Positions 8,785 to 17,162 of a stretch of DNA of 64,000 nucleotides are shown one piece after another; positions within the stretch are counted from its first letter, which is position 1, and each line of letters starts with the position of its first letter. The stretch lies in contig NZ_JAEFCB010000024.1 of assembly GCF_016405905.1 (NCBI RefSeq), positions 24,364 to 88,363 on the forward strand. The letters are read 5' to 3'. The translations under genes and the position numbers were made by a program. The notes beneath the pieces are model-generated. The model searched no databases, was not told the DNA's origin, and saw only the letters and a list, made by a program, of their open reading frames with translations. Origin of the DNA: Variovorax sp. IB41 (GTDB taxonomy: Bacteria; Pseudomonadota; Gammaproteobacteria; Burkholderiales; Burkholderiaceae_C).

Positions 8785-10350
8785 ATGCGCCTCGTCGACT
8801 ACCTGGACAAGGGCGCCCAGTTGGGCGCCGACGCGCCGTGCCTGTGCATGGGAGACACCCGGCTGTCGTACGGCGACGTGCAGCGCCTGAGCCACCGCGT
8901 GGCCCGCGCGCTGCAGCGCAGCGGCGTCGCGCCGGGCAGCAAGGTGGCGGTGCTCTCCGGCAACGACCCGGTCGCCTTCGCCTGCGTGTTCGGCGTGTCG
9001 CGCGCCGCGGCCGTGTGGTGCCCGATCAACCCACGCAACGAGGCGGCCGAAAACCGCTTCGTGCTCGATGCCTTCGACTGCAGCTGCCTCATCTTCCACA
9101 GCAACTACGCGCCGCTGGTCGAGCAGATGCGCGCCGACCTGCCCAAGGTGAAGACGCTGGTGTGCCTGGACCAGGCGATGCCGTATGCGCCGTCGCTCGA
9201 TCAATGGCTCGACGGCACGGACCACACGGACCACACGGACCACACGGAAGACAGGCCGATCGACGTGCCCGTGATCGACGACATCGCGATGATCGCCGGC
9301 ACCGGCGGTACCACCGGCCAGCCCAAGGGCGTGATGCTCTCGGGCCGCAACCTGGAGACCATGTCGGCGCTCACGCTGATGGGCTACCCCTTCGAGGGCC
9401 GGCCCGCGTACCTCGCGCTCGCACCGCTCACGCATGCGGCCGGCGTGCTGTGCCTGCCGGTGATGGCGCTCGGCGGGCAGGTGGTCATCATGCCCAAGCC
9501 CGACCTCGCCGAATTCCTCGCGCTGATCGAGCGCCACCGCATCACCCACACCTTCCTGCCGCCCACGCTGATCTACATGCTGCTGCAGCATCCGCAGCTC
9601 GCCGCGACGAAGCGCGATTCGCTGCAGTGCTTCTGGTATGGCGCGGCGCCCATGTCGGCCGCGCGGCTCGAAGAAGCGCTCGAGAAGATCGGCCCCGTCA
9701 TGGCGCAGCTCTTCGGTCAGACCGAAGCGCCGATGATGATTTCGATGATGTCGCCGAAGGAGCATTTCAACGCCGATGGTTCGGTGGCAAGGCAGCGCCT
9801 TTCTTCGGCGGGCCGGCCCGGCCCGCTGGTGCAGGTCGGCGTGATGAACGGCGACGGTGCATTGCTGCCGACCGGCGAAAGCGGCGAGATCGTCGTGCGC
9901 GGCTCGCTCGTGATGGCGGGCTACTACAAGGACGCCAAGGCCACGGAAGAGGCCTCCCGCTTCGGCTGGCACCACACGGGCGACATCGGCTACCTGGATG
10001 CCGACGGCTTTCTCTACATCGTCGACCGCGCCAAGGACATGATCATCTCGGGTGGCTTCAACGTCTATTCCGCCGAAGTCGAGCAGGTGCTGATGCAGCA
10101 CCCCGACGTGCAGGACAGCGCCGTCGTCGGCCTGCCCGACGAGAAGTGGGGCGAGCGCGTGGTGGCGGTGCTGCAGCTGCATGCCGGGCGCGCGGTGGAT
10201 GCGGAAGACATCAAGGCCTTCGTCAAGGCGCGCATCGGCAGCGTGAAGGCGCCCAAGCAGGTCGAGGTGTGGGCCGACCTGCCGCGCTCCAAGGTGGGCA
10301 AGGTGCTCAAGAAGGAAGTGCGCGCGTCGCTGATCGCGGCGGCGCCCTGA
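8785..10350 (+). CDS. AMP-forming acyl-CoA synthetase / acid-CoA ligase
   Basis: A 521-residue ANL-superfamily ligase that activates a carboxylic acid with ATP and CoA. Visible motifs: the A3 phosphate loop AGTGGTTGQPKGVM, the A5-like FGQTEAPM, the A7 region HTGDIGYLDADGFLYIVDR, the hinge GFNVYSAEVEQVL, and the catalytic Lys near the C-terminus in PRSKVGKVLKKE. The start is the ATG at 8785, five bases after the preceding stop, so the operon is tightly packed. A 9-bp tandem repeat encodes Asp-His-Thr units in a surface linker before the A3 loop. The acid is unknown; the operon suggests an alicyclic or branched acid converted to its CoA thioester and then oxidised by the SDR. Confidence 0.87.
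   Translation: MRLVDYLDKGAQLGADAPCLCMGDTRLSYGDVQRLSHRVARALQRSGVAPGSKVAVLSGNDPVAFACVFGVSRAAAVWCPINPRNEAAENRFVLDAFDCSCLIFHSNYAPLVEQMRADLPKVKTLVCLDQAMPYAPSLDQWLDGTDHTDHTDHTEDRPIDVPVIDDIAMIAGTGGTTGQPKGVMLSGRNLETMSALTLMGYPFEGRPAYLALAPLTHAAGVLCLPVMALGGQVVIMPKPDLAEFLALIERHRITHTFLPPTLIYMLLQHPQLAATKRDSLQCFWYGAAPMSAARLEEALEKIGPVMAQLFGQTEAPMMISMMSPKEHFNADGSVARQRLSSAGRPGPLVQVGVMNGDGALLPTGESGEIVVRGSLVMAGYYKDAKATEEASRFGWHHTGDIGYLDADGFLYIVDRAKDMIISGGFNVYSAEVEQVLMQHPDVQDSAVVGLPDEKWGERVVAVLQLHAGRAVDAEDIKAFVKARIGSVKAPKQVEVWADLPRSKVGKVLKKEVRASLIAAAP
9216..9249 (+). repeat. 9-bp tandem repeat inside the acyl-CoA synthetase gene
   Basis: The unit CACGGACCA recurs in tandem over about 34 bp and encodes DHT repeats (Asp-His-Thr three times). 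The period is a multiple of three, so copy-number change would keep the frame. It falls in a linker before the ATP loop and is likely length-variable between strains. Confidence 0.75.
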
Positions 10351-10458
10351 CGCCTTGAGCCTGGCCCGCGCGCGCTTTCTCCAATGAAAGCCGCGCGAGG
10401 CGAAATCCTACCGATGCTTCCGAAGCCCGCCCACGGGTTTGGGATGGGGGGCTCGTAG

Positions 10459-10480
10459 CCTTTGCGCTTTGCAGCAAAGG
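10459..10480 (+). promoter_or_regulatory. Inverted repeat covering the poxB ribosome binding site
   Basis: CCTTTGC (10459-10465) and GCAAAGG (10474-10480) are perfect 7-bp arms around an 8-nt loop, ending eight bases before the poxB ATG. The right arm contains the Shine-Dalgarno bases AAAGG. In RNA this would form a hairpin that hides the ribosome site. It could instead be a DNA operator. Confidence 0.45.
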
Positions 10481-10488
10481 AAGCACGC

Positions 10489-12207
10489 ATGGCCCACCGC
10501 AAAGTCGCCGACCTCGTCATCGAAACCCTGCAGCGGGCCGGCGTCAAACGCTGCTACGGCATCGTCGGGGACACGCTGAACCACGTCACCGACGCGATCC
10601 GCCGCAGCGACATCGAATGGGTGCATGTGCGGCACGAAGAGGCGGCCGCCTTCGCCGCGGGCGCGGAGTCGTACCTCACGGGCGAGCTCTCGGCCTGCGC
10701 CGGCTCGTGCGGGCCGGGCGGGCTGCACTTCATCAACGGCGTTTTCGAGGCCAACCGCAACCGCGCGCCGATGGTGCTGATCGCCAGCCAGATCGTGACG
10801 GCCGAACTCGGCATGGAGTTTCCGCAGGAGGTCGATTTCAAGTCGCTCTACGCCGGCTGCAGCGTGTTCTGCGAGCAGGTGCAGTCGGCCGAACAGGCGC
10901 AGCGCGTCGTGGCGCTCGCGGCGCAGGCGGCGCTCTCCCGGCGCGGCGTGGCGGTGGTCATTCTGCCGAGCGACATCGCGCAGACGGAGGTGAAAGAAGG
11001 CCTGACTTTCGCCGTGCACCGCACCGCGCCGGTGATCCGGCCCAACGACGGCGAGCTCGCGCAGCTGGCCGCCTTGCTCGGCAAGGGCAAGAAGATCTCG
11101 ATCTATGCCGGCCATGGCTGCGAAGGCGCGCACGAGATGCTGCTCGCGCTCGGCCAGTGCCTGAAGGCGCCGATCGCCCACACCTCGCGCGCCAAAGATT
11201 TCGTGGAGCACGACAACCCGTTCAACATGGGCATGACCGGCATCTTCGGCGTGGAGTCGGGCTACCGCGCGCTGCAGGAATGCGACACGCTGCTCCTGCT
11301 CGGCGCGGACTTCGCGTGGAGCCAGTTCTATCCGGCCAAGGCGACCATCCTGCAGATCGACACCGACGGCAGCCACCTCGGGCGGCGCCATCCGGTCGCG
11401 CTCGGGCTGGTGGGCGACATCGCGCCCACCGTCGAGGCGCTGATCCCGCTGCTCGAAGAGCGCAGCGACCGCAGCTTTCTGGACGAGTGCCTGTGCCATC
11501 GCCAGGAGGCGGTCGAAACGCTGCGGCGCGACGAGCGCCCGGGCAAGGAGGGGTTGATCCATCCGCAGCACCTCACGCGCGTCATCGACGAGCTGGCGGC
11601 CGACGATGCCATCTTCACCGCCGATGGCGGCAGCCCGATGGTGTGGTCGCTGCGGCACCTGAGCATGAACGGCCGGCGCCGCACGCTCGTGAGCCTGCTG
11701 CACGGCACGATGGCCAACGCGATGCCGCAGGCGCTGGGCGCGCAGAAGGCGTATCCCGGGCGGCAGGTGATCTCGCTCTCGGGCGACGGGGGGCTGGCGA
11801 TGCTGCTGGGCGACCTGATGACCGCGGTGCAGGAGAAGCTGCCGATCAAGGTCGTGGTCTACAACAACGCGAGCCTGAACTTCGTGGAGCTCGAGCAGAA
11901 GGTCGAAGGCCTGCTGGACAACTACACGGATTTGCTGAACCCCGACTTCGCGCGGCTGGCTGAAGTGATCGGCTTCTACGGCCAGAAGGTGGAGCGCGCC
12001 GAACAACTACCCGATGCGGTGCGCGCCTTCCTCGCGCACCCGGGCCCGGCGCTGCTGGACGTGACGGTCAACCGCACGGAGCTGGTGATGCCGCCGAAGG
12101 TGGAGTTCAGCCAGGTCGCGGGCACGATGCTGTATTCGGCGAAAGCGGTGCTGAGCGGGCGGTCGTCGGACGTGGTGGACCTCCTCAAGGACAACTTCAC
12201 GCAGTGA
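10489..12207 (+). CDS. poxB: Pyruvate dehydrogenase (quinone), PoxB-like
   Basis: A 572-residue thiamine-diphosphate enzyme, the same length as E. coli PoxB. It is expected to oxidise pyruvate to acetate and CO2 and pass electrons through FAD to membrane quinone. The N-terminal PYR domain has VGDTLNHVTDAIRRS and the catalytic Glu in HEEAAAFAAGAES; the central domain binds FAD; the C-terminal PP domain carries GDGG near residue 432, followed about 30 residues later by NNASL, the ThDP/Mg motif. The tail after residue 530 corresponds to the lipid-binding peptide of PoxB. The ATG at 10489 follows AAAGGAAG. It stands alone between the ligase operon and a terminator. Acetolactate synthase-type relatives are less likely given the overall match and length. 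Confidence 0.82.
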   Translation: MAHRKVADLVIETLQRAGVKRCYGIVGDTLNHVTDAIRRSDIEWVHVRHEEAAAFAAGAESYLTGELSACAGSCGPGGLHFINGVFEANRNRAPMVLIASQIVTAELGMEFPQEVDFKSLYAGCSVFCEQVQSAEQAQRVVALAAQAALSRRGVAVVILPSDIAQTEVKEGLTFAVHRTAPVIRPNDGELAQLAALLGKGKKISIYAGHGCEGAHEMLLALGQCLKAPIAHTSRAKDFVEHDNPFNMGMTGIFGVESGYRALQECDTLLLLGADFAWSQFYPAKATILQIDTDGSHLGRRHPVALGLVGDIAPTVEALIPLLEERSDRSFLDECLCHRQEAVETLRRDERPGKEGLIHPQHLTRVIDELAADDAIFTADGGSPMVWSLRHLSMNGRRRTLVSLLHGTMANAMPQALGAQKAYPGRQVISLSGDGGLAMLLGDLMTAVQEKLPIKVVVYNNASLNFVELEQKVEGLLDNYTDLLNPDFARLAEVIGFYGQKVERAEQLPDAVRAFLAHPGPALLDVTVNRTELVMPPKVEFSQVAGTMLYSAKAVLSGRSSDVVDLLKDNFTQ

Positions 12208-12233
12208 GCACCGCGACGCGGTAGCGCGGCGAC

Positions 12234-12266
12234 GCAAGCAAAAGCCCGCCGAAGCGGGCTGCTTGC
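12234..12266. terminator. Hairpin terminator between poxB and the outer-membrane barrel gene
   Basis: GCAAGC and AGCCCGC pair with GCGGGCT and GCTTGC around a CGAA loop, giving a long interrupted stem just after poxB and before the convergent gene's stop. There is no long T-run, so it may act in both directions mainly as a barrier or RNA 3'-end structure. Confidence 0.6.
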
Positions 12267-12281
12267 GGGTTCACACGCGCG

Positions 12282-13121
12282 TCAGAAGCGTGCCTTGAGA
12301 AAAGCCGATGGCCCTTGCAGCCGCACCTTCAGCCGCGAGTCCGCGGAGTCGCTGTCGCGGGTGAGGTCGATGTTGGTCACGCCGTACGAGACCACCACGC
12401 CCACGTTCTTCACCGGGAACCACTCGACGCCGGCCGAGGCGTTGTAGATGTTGCCGTGGAAGCGGCCGCTGCTCTTCCACACGCCCGAAGCGTCGGCGAA
12501 CAGGCGCAGGTCGGGCGTGATCGCGTGGCGCACGCCGATCTCCAGCAGCGGCGCGATGGCGTTGTCGCTCGAGCTCTGGTTCAGCGTGCCGACCTGGCCG
12601 TTCACCGAGACCAGCGCGCTCGCGCCCAGCGTCGCGCGGTAGTAGGCGGCGCCCGCGCCCAGGCCGAACACGGTGTTGCCCGAACCGAGCCACCACTTGT
12701 AGGAGAGCTTGGCGAAATCCAGCTTGGTGTTGAAGTTCGCGTTGCCGATGGCGCTCAGCGTGCCGAACGGGCCGAGCGAGGTGTTGTTGCTGAACTGGCC
12801 GTCGTAGTCGCGCTTGTACTGGTAGTAGTCGAACGAAATGCCCTGGCTGTCACCGAGCAGAAGGTCGGCAGTGATGCGCGGCATCGTCACCCGGCCGGGC
12901 TTGATGTCGCCCGAGGCGAGCGAGCCGTAGGGCGTGGCCACCGAGGCGTTGAATTTCGGATCGGCGCTGAAGGCCCCCACCGAGAAACTGAACCGGTCCA
13001 GCGCCGGCGAAGGATCGGCCAGCGCCGGTGCGGTGGCGAAGAGAAAGCCGGAACCGACGAGCGCGCCGAGGGCGCCGAATCTGACCGTCCAGTCGAACGG
13101 GCGGGTGCGAAGCGACAGCAT
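12282..13121 (-). CDS. Outer-membrane beta-barrel protein, uncharacterised
   Basis: A 279-residue protein with a signal peptide ending near ATAPALA (about residue 35). It then shows alternating amphipathic strands rich in Tyr, Phe and Gly (for example GISFDYYQYKRDY, LSYKWWLGSGNTVFGLGAGAAYYRA) and a C-terminal Phe (FLKARF), the outer-membrane assembly signature. The size suits an 8- to 12-stranded barrel. No known receptor motif is seen and I do not recognise the family. It is convergent with poxB; its leader contains a strong 8-bp inverted repeat, which could be regulatory. Confidence 0.7.
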   Translation of the reverse strand: MLSLRTRPFDWTVRFGALGALVGSGFLFATAPALADPSPALDRFSFSVGAFSADPKFNASVATPYGSLASGDIKPGRVTMPRITADLLLGDSQGISFDYYQYKRDYDGQFSNNTSLGPFGTLSAIGNANFNTKLDFAKLSYKWWLGSGNTVFGLGAGAAYYRATLGASALVSVNGQVGTLNQSSSDNAIAPLLEIGVRHAITPDLRLFADASGVWKSSGRFHGNIYNASAGVEWFPVKNVGVVVSYGVTNIDLTRDSDSADSRLKVRLQGPSAFLKARF

Positions 13122-13164
13122 GACAATCCTTAGAAAAGAATGAGGGCCCCGGGCACATCGCGTG

Positions 13165-13186
13165 GCGCAGCGGTCTTTCGCTGCGC
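13165..13186. promoter_or_regulatory. 8-bp perfect inverted repeat upstream of the barrel gene
   Basis: GCGCAGCG (13165-13172) and CGCTGCGC (13179-13186) flank a six-base loop, about 45 bp upstream of the leftward barrel gene. A second, looser dyad (CTCCCT...AGGGAG, 13206-13234) lies beside it. No terminator T-run follows on either strand. Either could be an operator or a leader hairpin of the barrel gene; the gap to the DUF1345 gene is otherwise empty. Confidence 0.35.
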
Positions 13187-13328
13187 GTGGTGCCTCGCGG
13201 CCAGACTCCCTTGAACCAGCCGTACCTTAGGGAGGGCGAGCGGCGCTTCGAATGCGTCGAATGCGGGTCTTCTTGTAGGAATTTCTTGATGGCCGAGGCT
13301 GGGGCTGGGGCCGGCGCTACAGTGCCGC

Positions 13329-13982
13329 ATGCGCAAACACCTCTCCACGACCACCGGCCCGCAGCGTCTTCTCTATGGCACGGTGGTCGGTGTCGCGGTG
13401 GCGCTGGCGCCGTGGCCCGTCGGCGGCATGGCGCGCGGGCTGGCGGGGTGGTGCGCCGGGGTGCTGGTCTACCAGGTGCTCACCTGGTGGCTGATCGAGA
13501 CCTTCGATGCGCGCCGCACGCGCGAGCGCGCGCAGTCGCTGGACCAGCCCAACCTGATGATCCTGGTGTCGATGCTGGTGGTGGTGGCCGTGAGCGTGAT
13601 CGCCATCGCGATGCTGCTGCAGCAGGTGAAACAACTGACCGGCTGGGAGCGCGCCGGCCACGTCGTGCTCGGCGTGATCGCGCTGGTCGGCTCGTGGCTG
13701 ATGATGCACACGATCTACGCCTTTCACTACGCGCACCGCTACTACATCGACCAGAAAGGCGGCTCGCCCGACGGCGGCCTCGACTTTCCGGGCAAGGACG
13801 ATCCGGACTACTTCGACTTTCTCTACTACTCGTACGTGATCGGCATGACCTCGCAGGTGTCCGACGTGCAGGCCACCTCGCGCGAGATGCGGCGCATCAC
13901 GCTGATCCACAGCGTGCTGGCGTTCGCGTTCAACATGCTGGTGCTGGCGCTCTCCGTCAACGTGGTGGCTGGAGCGATCTGA
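13329..13982 (+). CDS. DUF1345-family membrane protein
   Basis: A 217-residue protein with five or so hydrophobic helices: two near the N-terminus (about 15-60), a pair around 80-125 and one at the C-terminus. Between them is the soluble segment DFPGKDDPDYFDFLYYSYVIGMTSQVSDVQ, characteristic of DUF1345 (predicted membrane proteins of unknown function). The ATG at 13329 is only about six bases after a TACAGT element and no clear Shine-Dalgarno is visible, so the mRNA may be very short-leadered. Tail-to-tail with the DMT transporter, 10 bp apart. Function unknown. Confidence 0.8.
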   Translation: MRKHLSTTTGPQRLLYGTVVGVAVALAPWPVGGMARGLAGWCAGVLVYQVLTWWLIETFDARRTRERAQSLDQPNLMILVSMLVVVAVSVIAIAMLLQQVKQLTGWERAGHVVLGVIALVGSWLMMHTIYAFHYAHRYYIDQKGGSPDGGLDFPGKDDPDYFDFLYYSYVIGMTSQVSDVQATSREMRRITLIHSVLAFAFNMLVLALSVNVVAGAI

Positions 13983-13991
13983 TCGCCGTCG

Positions 13992-14924
13992 TCAGGCAAC
14001 TTTGGGCTTGGGGCCGAGCCTGACGATGCCCGTCGAGAGCGCCACGCCGCACACGATCACCACCGCGGAAATCAGCATCCACTGCGTGATGTTCTCGCCG
14101 AGAAATACCGCGCCGTAGAAGAGCGCGAACACCGGCACCAGGAAGGTCACGGTCAATGCGCGTGCCGGGCCGGCGCGTTCGATCAACCGGAAGAACAGGA
14201 TGTACGCCACGCCCGTGCAGGCGATGCCCAGCGCCAGCAGCGCGAGCCACGCGCGCAGGCTCGGCATCTGCGCGGGCCAGAGCCAGATGGCGGGCAGCGC
14301 GAGGAAGAGCGTGGCGCCCAGCTGGCTGCCCGTGGCGGTGGCCAGCGGCGGCACGCCAACCAGGTAGCGGCGCGTGGCGCTGGCCGAGATGCCGTAGCAG
14401 AGGCACGCCCCGAGGCAGGCGATCACTGCCCACAGCGCCGCGTTGCTGCTAGCGCCGGCATGCAGGCCCGCGCTGCGGCTCGCGAGCATCGCGACACCCG
14501 CAAAGCCGATCACGAGGCCGACGATGCGCGAGCCGCTCGGACGCTCGCGGAACCAGGCCCATGCCACCAGCGCGCCGAACATCGGCACGGTGGCATTCAA
14601 GACGGCGGCGAGGCCTGAGTTGATGGTCAAGAGCGCGAAGCAGAAGAGCGCGAACGGCATCCCCGAGTTGAAGACGCCGACGCCGAAGGTGGCCTTCCAG
14701 TGCGTCGCGATGGCCGGCCCTTGCCCGCGCAGCAGCGCGATCGGCAGCAGGAACAGCGCGGCGATGGCCACCCGCACCGCCGCCGTCGGCAACGCGCCGA
14801 ACTCGGCCGCGCCGATGCGCATGAAAAGAAAGGACGCTCCCCAGAGCGCCCCGAGCAACACGAGGTCGATGAGCCAGGGTTTGGCGGTGCTGGTGGCGAT
14901 GTTGTTTTGCGTTGTGGTGCTCAT
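13992..14924 (-). CDS. DMT-superfamily transporter, EamA domain
   Basis: A 310-residue inner-membrane protein with ten predicted helices arranged as two EamA repeats (about residues 17-145 and 165-295). The first repeat opens with LIDLVLLGALWGASFLFMRIG and includes the GLAAVLNATVPMFGALVAW motif typical of EamA proteins. Members export amino acids, purines or other metabolites; the substrate is not predictable here. It is 15 bp downstream of ogt in the same direction, so it may be cotranscribed with the alkylation-repair genes, though a shared role is not evident. Confidence 0.85.
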   Translation of the reverse strand: MSTTTQNNIATSTAKPWLIDLVLLGALWGASFLFMRIGAAEFGALPTAAVRVAIAALFLLPIALLRGQGPAIATHWKATFGVGVFNSGMPFALFCFALLTINSGLAAVLNATVPMFGALVAWAWFRERPSGSRIVGLVIGFAGVAMLASRSAGLHAGASSNAALWAVIACLGACLCYGISASATRRYLVGVPPLATATGSQLGATLFLALPAIWLWPAQMPSLRAWLALLALGIACTGVAYILFFRLIERAGPARALTVTFLVPVFALFYGAVFLGENITQWMLISAVVIVCGVALSTGIVRLGPKPKVA

Positions 14925-14939
14925 GCGTCTCTCGGTTTT

Positions 14940-15437
14940 TTATCTCGCGCCCTCTAGCTCCAGGAGCGCGGTCTTGCGATGAAGCCCGCCAGCGTAACCG
15001 GTCAACGACCCATTGGAGCCCAGCACGCGGTGGCAGGGGACGATCACGCTGATCGGATTGCGCCCCACGGCCGCGCCCACCGCGCGCACTGCGGCCGGGT
15101 TGCCCACGTGCGCGCTGAGCGCGCCGTAGGTCATCGTCTTGCCCGCGGGAATGCCGAGCAGCGCGTGCCACACGCTCTGCTGGAACGCGGTGCCGTGCGA
15201 GAGGTCCAGCGGCATGTCGAAGTCGCCGCGCTTGCCGGCGAAGTAATCGCGCAGCTGCGTGCCGGCCTCGACCAGCGCCGGATGGTCGTCCTTCGCGATC
15301 CAGCCGGTGGTGTCGGGCCAGTGGCGCTGCTGGTCGAACCAGACGCCGGCCAGGCCCTGGTCGGTGGCCGCCATCGTGATGCCGCCCAGCGGCGTGTCGA
15401 TGTGCGAGGTGTAGATGGTCTTGCTCTTGAACTTCAT
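14940..15437 (-). CDS. ogt: Methylated-DNA--protein-cysteine methyltransferase
   Basis: A 165-residue suicide repair protein that removes methyl groups from O6-methylguanine in DNA. The active-site motif IVPCHRV places the acceptor at Cys135, and the DNA-binding helix around RAVGAAVGRNP precedes it, as in Ogt/MGMT. There is no N-terminal Ada metal site: that module is on the adjacent gene. It starts six bases after the Ada-AlkA fusion stop, so the two form an operon, and together they cover reversal of O6-methylguanine plus sensing and excision of alkylated bases. Confidence 0.92.
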   Translation of the reverse strand: MKFKSKTIYTSHIDTPLGGITMAATDQGLAGVWFDQQRHWPDTTGWIAKDDHPALVEAGTQLRDYFAGKRGDFDMPLDLSHGTAFQQSVWHALLGIPAGKTMTYGALSAHVGNPAAVRAVGAAVGRNPISVIVPCHRVLGSNGSLTGYAGGLHRKTALLELEGAR

Positions 15438-15443
15438 GACATT

Positions 15444-17057
15444 TCAGGCGGTGAGGCCTGCCGTGGTGATGTTGGAAGAATCCGCCGGCGCTTGTGCGAC
15501 GGCCGTGGGGGAAGAGGGCGCGTGCCATGCACGAAGCACCGCATAGCTGCGCCAGGGGCGCCACGCCTGCGAGGCTTCGCCGGCCGCGCGCGCGGTGGTC
15601 ACGCCCAGCGCCTTCTGCAGCGCGATGTCGCCTGCGGGAAACGCATCGGGCCAGCGCAGCGCGCGCATCGCGATGTACTGCGCGGTCCAGGCGCCGATGC
15701 CGGGGAGCTCCTGCAGCGCGGCGATGGTCGCGGGCACGTCGGCGCCCGCATGCAGCGCCAGCTTGCCGGCCGCCACTTCGCGGGCGATGGCCTGCAGCGC
15801 GGCTTGGCGTTGTCGCACGATGCCCAGTTGCCCGAGCGCATCGCCGCTGGCCGCGGCAATGGCCGCCGGCGTGGGGAACAGCTTGTCCAGGCCGTCGATG
15901 GGCGTGGCGATCGGTTCGCCGAACGCCTCGACCAGCCGCGAGCCCAGCGTGCGCGCCGCGGCCACCGTGATCTGCTGGCCCAGCACCGCGCGCACCGCGA
16001 GCTCGAAGCCGTCGACCGTGCCCGGCACGCGAAGACCGTCGCCGTGCGGAAAGGCGTCATGCAGCGCGGCGTTGATGGCCATCGGCTCGGCATCGAGATC
16101 GAGCATGGCGCGGGCGCGGCTGATCACGATCGGCAGCACCGCGGCGAGCGAATCGCTCACCGACAGCAGCATCTGCTCGCGTTCGATGTCGAAGCGCAGC
16201 TGCAGCCATCCGGCGTGTGCCTGTGCGCCTTGCTGCACGCGCAGCGTGCGGGCCAGGCGCACGTATGTCGGGGTCTGACCTTTGGCGGGCGCCTTGCCGT
16301 CGGCCGTGGTCGCCACTTCGACGCCCCGCAGGGCGCGGCGCGCGAAGAAGCCGAGCATCGCGTTCACGTCGTAGGGCGGGCGAAAGCCCAGGCGCACTTC
16401 GATCGCCTTCGCTTCTCGGCCTGGGGTGCCGCCCTGGGCGCCGCCCGCGCGCCGCAGTGCGCTCGGGTTCAGGCCGTAGTGCTCCACGAAGGCCGCATTG
16501 AAGCGCCGCACGCTCGCAAAGCCGCTGGCCAGCGCCACCTGCGTCATCGGCAGGCGGGTGTCGGCGATCAGCTGCTTGGCGGCCAGCAGGCGCCGCGTCT
16601 GCAGGTACTGGAGCGGGGAGACGCCGAACTGCGCCTCGAAGATGCGCCGCAGGTGCCGGTCGCTCACGCCCAGGCGCGCCGCGACCTGCGCGGCGCCGGG
16701 GCCGCTGTCATCCCCGTGGACCCATGCATCGGGCTCGTCGATCAGCCGCGCGGCCTGCAGCGCGAGGATGCGCGAGGCGTCTTCGGTGGACCAGCTCGCT
16801 GCGCGCGGGGCCAATTCGGGCCGGCAGCGCAGGCACGGGCGAAAGCCCTCGGCCTCGGCCTGCGCCGCGTGCACGAAGAAGCGGCAGTTCTCGCGCCGCG
16901 GGAGCTTCACGCGGCACACCGGCCGGCAGTAGATGCCGGTGGAGGTCACGGCGGTGAAGAACGATCCGTCGAAGCGCGCATCGTGCGTCTTCATCGCCAG
17001 GTAGCAGGCGTCGCTCTCGAGCGCTTCAGAGGGGGCGTGGGTGGAAGGCATGGGCAA
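15444..17057 (-). CDS. Ada-type regulator fused to 3-methyladenine DNA glycosylase
   Basis: A 537-residue three-part protein. Residues 15-85 are the Ada zinc-binding domain with Cys44, Cys48, Cys75 and Cys78, the same 4-27-3 spacing as E. coli Ada; one of these accepts methyl from phosphotriesters and switches on activation. Residues about 95-200 are an AraC-type HTH (LGVSDRHLRRIFEAQFGVSP). Residues about 235-520 are an AlkA glycosylase: the helix-hairpin-helix LQELPGIGAWTAQYIAMRAL, the catalytic Asp in FPAGDIALQKALG, and WRPWRSYA. It therefore senses methylated DNA, activates transcription and excises 3-methyladenine. The Ada methyltransferase half is supplied by ogt next door. The start could also be the Met two codons in. 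Confidence 0.92.
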   Translation of the reverse strand: MPMPSTHAPSEALESDACYLAMKTHDARFDGSFFTAVTSTGIYCRPVCRVKLPRRENCRFFVHAAQAEAEGFRPCLRCRPELAPRAASWSTEDASRILALQAARLIDEPDAWVHGDDSGPGAAQVAARLGVSDRHLRRIFEAQFGVSPLQYLQTRRLLAAKQLIADTRLPMTQVALASGFASVRRFNAAFVEHYGLNPSALRRAGGAQGGTPGREAKAIEVRLGFRPPYDVNAMLGFFARRALRGVEVATTADGKAPAKGQTPTYVRLARTLRVQQGAQAHAGWLQLRFDIEREQMLLSVSDSLAAVLPIVISRARAMLDLDAEPMAINAALHDAFPHGDGLRVPGTVDGFELAVRAVLGQQITVAAARTLGSRLVEAFGEPIATPIDGLDKLFPTPAAIAAASGDALGQLGIVRQRQAALQAIAREVAAGKLALHAGADVPATIAALQELPGIGAWTAQYIAMRALRWPDAFPAGDIALQKALGVTTARAAGEASQAWRPWRSYAVLRAWHAPSSPTAVAQAPADSSNITTAGLTA

Positions 17058-17121
17058 ATGATACGGTTTCGCCTCGTTTCAACTGGCCGTTTTCGGACAT
17101 GTGGGCAGGCGGGCCGTTGCC

Positions 17122-17127
17122 TACAAT
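17122..17127 (+). promoter_or_regulatory. Candidate -10 box of the phosphomannomutase gene
   Basis: TACAAT inside CCTACAATG sits 36 bp before the ATG at 17163. The same CTACAAT context precedes the OmpA-domain gene (34444) and the MarR gene (46887), as expected for sigma-70 -10 boxes in this lineage. No convincing -35 is visible. Confidence 0.4.
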
Positions 17128-17162
17128 GCCCCGTTCCGAAAACCAACAGGGAAACGCCTTTC

